Assembly: GCA_026770025.1 (NCBI GenBank) | Contig: JAMXDE010000015.1 | Coordinates: 496,001 to 560,000 of the forward strand | Source of the DNA: Craspedostauros australis | Taxonomy: Eukaryota > Bacillariophyta > Bacillariophyceae > Mastogloiales > Achnanthaceae | Direction of reading: 5' to 3' | DNA: 64,000 nucleotides | In this document: positions 61,610 through 64,000 of the stretch, in pieces | Position numbering within the stretch: the first letter of the stretch is position 1 | Layout of the letters: the number at the start of each line of letters is the position of its first letter | Position numbers and translations under genes: made by a program | Notes under the pieces: model-generated | Databases searched by the model: none | The model's input: only the letters and a program-made list of their open reading frames with translations | Told to the model about the DNA's origin: nothing

Positions 61610-63514
61610 ATGGCGTGTGTACGTACAAGAACCGGTATCATAGATCGACCGAGGTTGACCAATTCATCATCTTTCCAACCTGCAACATCGAGAGCGACCG
61701 CAGGTACTTCTCTGTTCAAGATGCAGCAGCCGATTGGGAGAGTCAAGAGAGAAAATGATGACAGTGCGAACGACAGGAATAACAACGACGACGGAGGAAT
61801 CAACCAATTTGGCGATGACATCTGGGACACATCCACCGCGAATGCTGATCGCATTCGAAGCGAAAGTGAGCAGCGACGGCACGCCATTTCCGTGTCAGTG
61901 AATCATCCTGATCCAACCACGTACAGCCAAGCTCATGTCGCCGAATGGCAATCCTCGCTGGGTTCAACCCTAGCTCAGGCGGAGGCGGAGGCCATGGACG
62001 AACATCCTGGGAATATCCGTCAGATCCGCAGATCAAGATCGGTTGACTCTGCTTACAGTGCCAGCCTACCACGATCGACCACGGTGCAAGAGCAATGTGC
62101 ATCCATTGCCATGTCAAGGCAGGAAGCGCAGGCTCCCGCTCAGGGTGGATCAGTGACACGGCAAAGTGCTGCGAGTCGCTTTTCTGCATCTTCGATGGCT
62201 GGCGAACAACCTGCAATGGCACACCGGACGACAGCATTGGTGGACAACACGGGCGGCGCTGTGAACTCTCCTCTACCATCGGCTCAGGCATGGCTAAACT
62301 ATATGCAGCAGCAGCAGCAACAACAACAGCAACAGCAACAGCAGCAGCCACATAGCCAGTCTATATGGAATCAACCCAACGCCACGGCGTGGTCGTTGGC
62401 GCTGTCCCAACCCGCCATGCAGAATGCGGCCAACGATGCTTCGTTCGCGTCAGAGAGGCTGGACGCCTCCCCCAGAATGAGCATGCTCTTACCGAGTGCG
62501 GAAACTCCAACCAATGCACCGACAAATCCCGAGAACAGCGGCGCGGCGCCTTCGCCGCCACATCATTTTTCTCATCTTTCCATTTCTCGCGACGCGCTTC
62601 CAACAATTCGTTTGCGAGACACCCATGGCATCGGTACCAGCTCATTCGCCGGCATTAATCCTTCGTGGGCAGGAGCCAACATGCCAGCCACCAGGACTGC
62701 TCAAGGCAAATTGTCGCCTTCGGCGCGACTTTCTTGGGGGGCAAACTCCGCCGACCAAGAAAGGATCGCCACGCAGCCGATGACATTTTCGTCATTCATG
62801 AACAGAAGTGTGAACGACCTTCACCAGAATGCGAATCCCCCAGTGAAGCAACACCAAGACCAAGACCAGCACCACGACGATCGGCAGCTGCAACAACAAC
62901 CGCAACAACAGTCACTACAACAGTCACAAGACAAAACATATCTGACGCGTGCTTATGACAGCCACGTCACCTCGAATGTCGGCCGGCACCAGAAGATCTC
63001 ACAAGCGCTGGCTTCTACGGCAGAGGCTCTCGCTCGCCCCAAGGAGCAGAACTCCCTCGAAAGACAGAAAAAGGGTGACGTTGGTGCAAGCACTGGCCTG
63101 CCGAAAAGGACCACTGTCAACGATGGCGCTGCTACTGCCACAGCTACTACCAGCGATGGCGCCGGTGGAACCTTGATGAAGCGTTCACCCAAGCTCACAA
63201 ACTCCTTAACACCTGCAGACCATGGGGGGTTAGGCATGGGATCAACTGATGGAGCCACCGACGCCGTCTTTGACCCCAACATGCCATTCCCAGTCAAGCT
63301 GCACCACATCCTCTCTCAGGATGAGTTTTCGGACAGCATCACATGGCTGTCCCACGGACGAGCGTGGCGTGTCATGAAGCCACAGGTGCTTGAGCAGAAG
63401 GTTATGACAAAGTTCTTCCGTTCCGCCAAGTACGCTTCCTTCATGCGGCAAGTGAACGGGTGGGGATTCCGTCGGATCTTGAGCGGACCAGACATCAATG
63501 CATACTACCATGAG
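61610..63514 (+). CDS. Heat-shock-factor-type transcription factor, 3' part unresolved
   Basis: Exon of 635 codons from ATG 61610 to a donor at 63515 (GTGAGT). An alternative start is ATG 61721, directly after a possible acceptor TTCAAG. Residues 1-550 are low complexity: Asp/Asn-rich, a poly-Gln run near 226-242, Ser/Ala/Pro, then Gln/His-rich. The HSF DNA-binding domain fills about 558-635: FPVKLHHILSQDEFS, ITWLSHGRAWRVMKP, KFFRSAKYASFMRQVNGWGF and RRILSGPDINAYYHE. The recognition helix matches the SF-x-RQLN-x-YGFRR consensus with Met and Trp changes. The domain should continue FLRG-like after YYHE. The frame instead reads into the donor and beyond to 63946 without it, so the next exon is probably outside the window or not recognisable. 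A DBD after a long N-terminal tail differs from animal HSF1, where it is near the N terminus. Confidence 0.85.
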
Positions 63515-64000
63515 GTGAGTCCGACCGCGACATATGTATGCCATTGTGGTGCAATCTTGTTGGCATGGATGCGTTCGTTTGAGCATGCTCGTGCGTACTA
63601 TGCGTCGCCCATCGCTCGGTTGGATGTTGGCTTGGTGGCATTTGCATCCATTCGTCCTGGCTCGTTGACTTTCGTCCATTGCTTCGGTGCGAGCAAGGAG
63701 CCATTTTACGATCCAATCAAAGAACAGCAGCACTCGGGAACTTCGGTCCGCCACAAGTGTACACTCTATGAAGTGTCAAGGAGCCCTTCTCCTGAACAAC
63801 ATCAGCTACAACAGCAACAGCGTGCCGTCACCATCAGCTGCTACAATGATTCGCAATGTTTCAAGCACAATTTTCTCTCACTTTGTACTTACACTTCTGT
63901 CGTCTGTTTGACTCGTGTAACTTCACTACTCCACGGGTACATCTGATCATCTATGCATCCATCCACTCCGTTGCATTGGTTGCCAATCGGCGAATGGATG
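63515..64000 (+). other. Probable intron and downstream part of the HSF gene
   Basis: Begins with GTGAGTCC directly after the YYHE codons. The reading frame stays open to 63946 and includes a short Gln-rich segment near 63805-63825, but no HSF domain end. It may be an intron, possibly with an internal exon I cannot define. Confidence 0.5.

Noticed and set aside
1-64000. tRNA, rRNA or snRNA genes
   Set aside because: I looked for B-box-like GGTTCGAATCC words and rRNA-like blocks and found none with a matching A box. A covariance-model scan would be decisive.

Overview
The window looks like nuclear DNA of a diatom, or at least of a stramenopile alga with a secondary plastid. Four things point there. 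One methyltransferase carries a signal peptide followed by an A|F (ASAFAP-type) plastid presequence. A Copia element resembles the diatom CoDi group. The last gene has a heat-shock-factor DNA-binding domain, a family that is expanded in diatoms. Genes are compact, with no intron or a few GT-AG introns of about 230-350 bp. The species cannot be named from the sequence alone.

Layout. 1-4917 (-): 3'-truncated giant HATPase/DUF3684 protein. 5975-7594 (-): BT1-type folate/biopterin transporter. 7765-8000: heptanucleotide satellite. 8393-10664: non-autonomous Mutator-like element with long inverted ends and a 9-bp target duplication. 11307-12808 (-): NF-YA transcription factor, two exons. 14560-17160 (+): SERRATE/ARS2. 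18065-21856 (+): membrane protein with two PLC-like domains. 22177-23559 (-): Ser-rich orphan. 24076-30471 (+): whole-looking Copia retrotransposon with identical LTRs. 31011-33797 (+): ZNF598/Hel2 ubiquitin ligase. 34169-35686 (-): orphan. 36253-38368 (-): ShKT/prolyl-4-hydroxylase, three exons. 39767-41155 (+): Nopp140/SRP40. 41507-41857 (-): small orphan. 42458-45271 (-): Patched-like RND protein. 47822-50029 (+): sulfatase. 50969-52774 (+): membrane acyl-CoA-binding protein, two exons. 53483-54427 (-): plastid-targeted methyltransferase. 56453-57484 (-): UCH37-type deubiquitinase. 61610-63514+ (+): HSF, with its 3' part unresolved.

The genes do not form one pathway. They are ordinary scattered nuclear genes for transcription (NF-YA, HSF), RNA processing (ARS2), ribosome biogenesis and quality control (Nopp140, ZNF598), ubiquitin removal (UCH37), secretory and surface functions (P4H, sulfatase, PLC-like), membrane lipids and transport (RND, ACBP, BT1) and the plastid. 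Several are divergent pairs that share an upstream region. The Copia element has landed in one of these shared regions.

The least ordinary items are the Mutator-like element built of about nine 180-190 bp units in opposed orientations, the tandem PLC-like protein whose second catalytic histidine appears to be lost in both domains, the NF-YA with a lengthened linker, and the triple-ShKT P4H fusion. I saw no CRISPR array, rRNA or tRNA gene, and I do not claim a complete new system.
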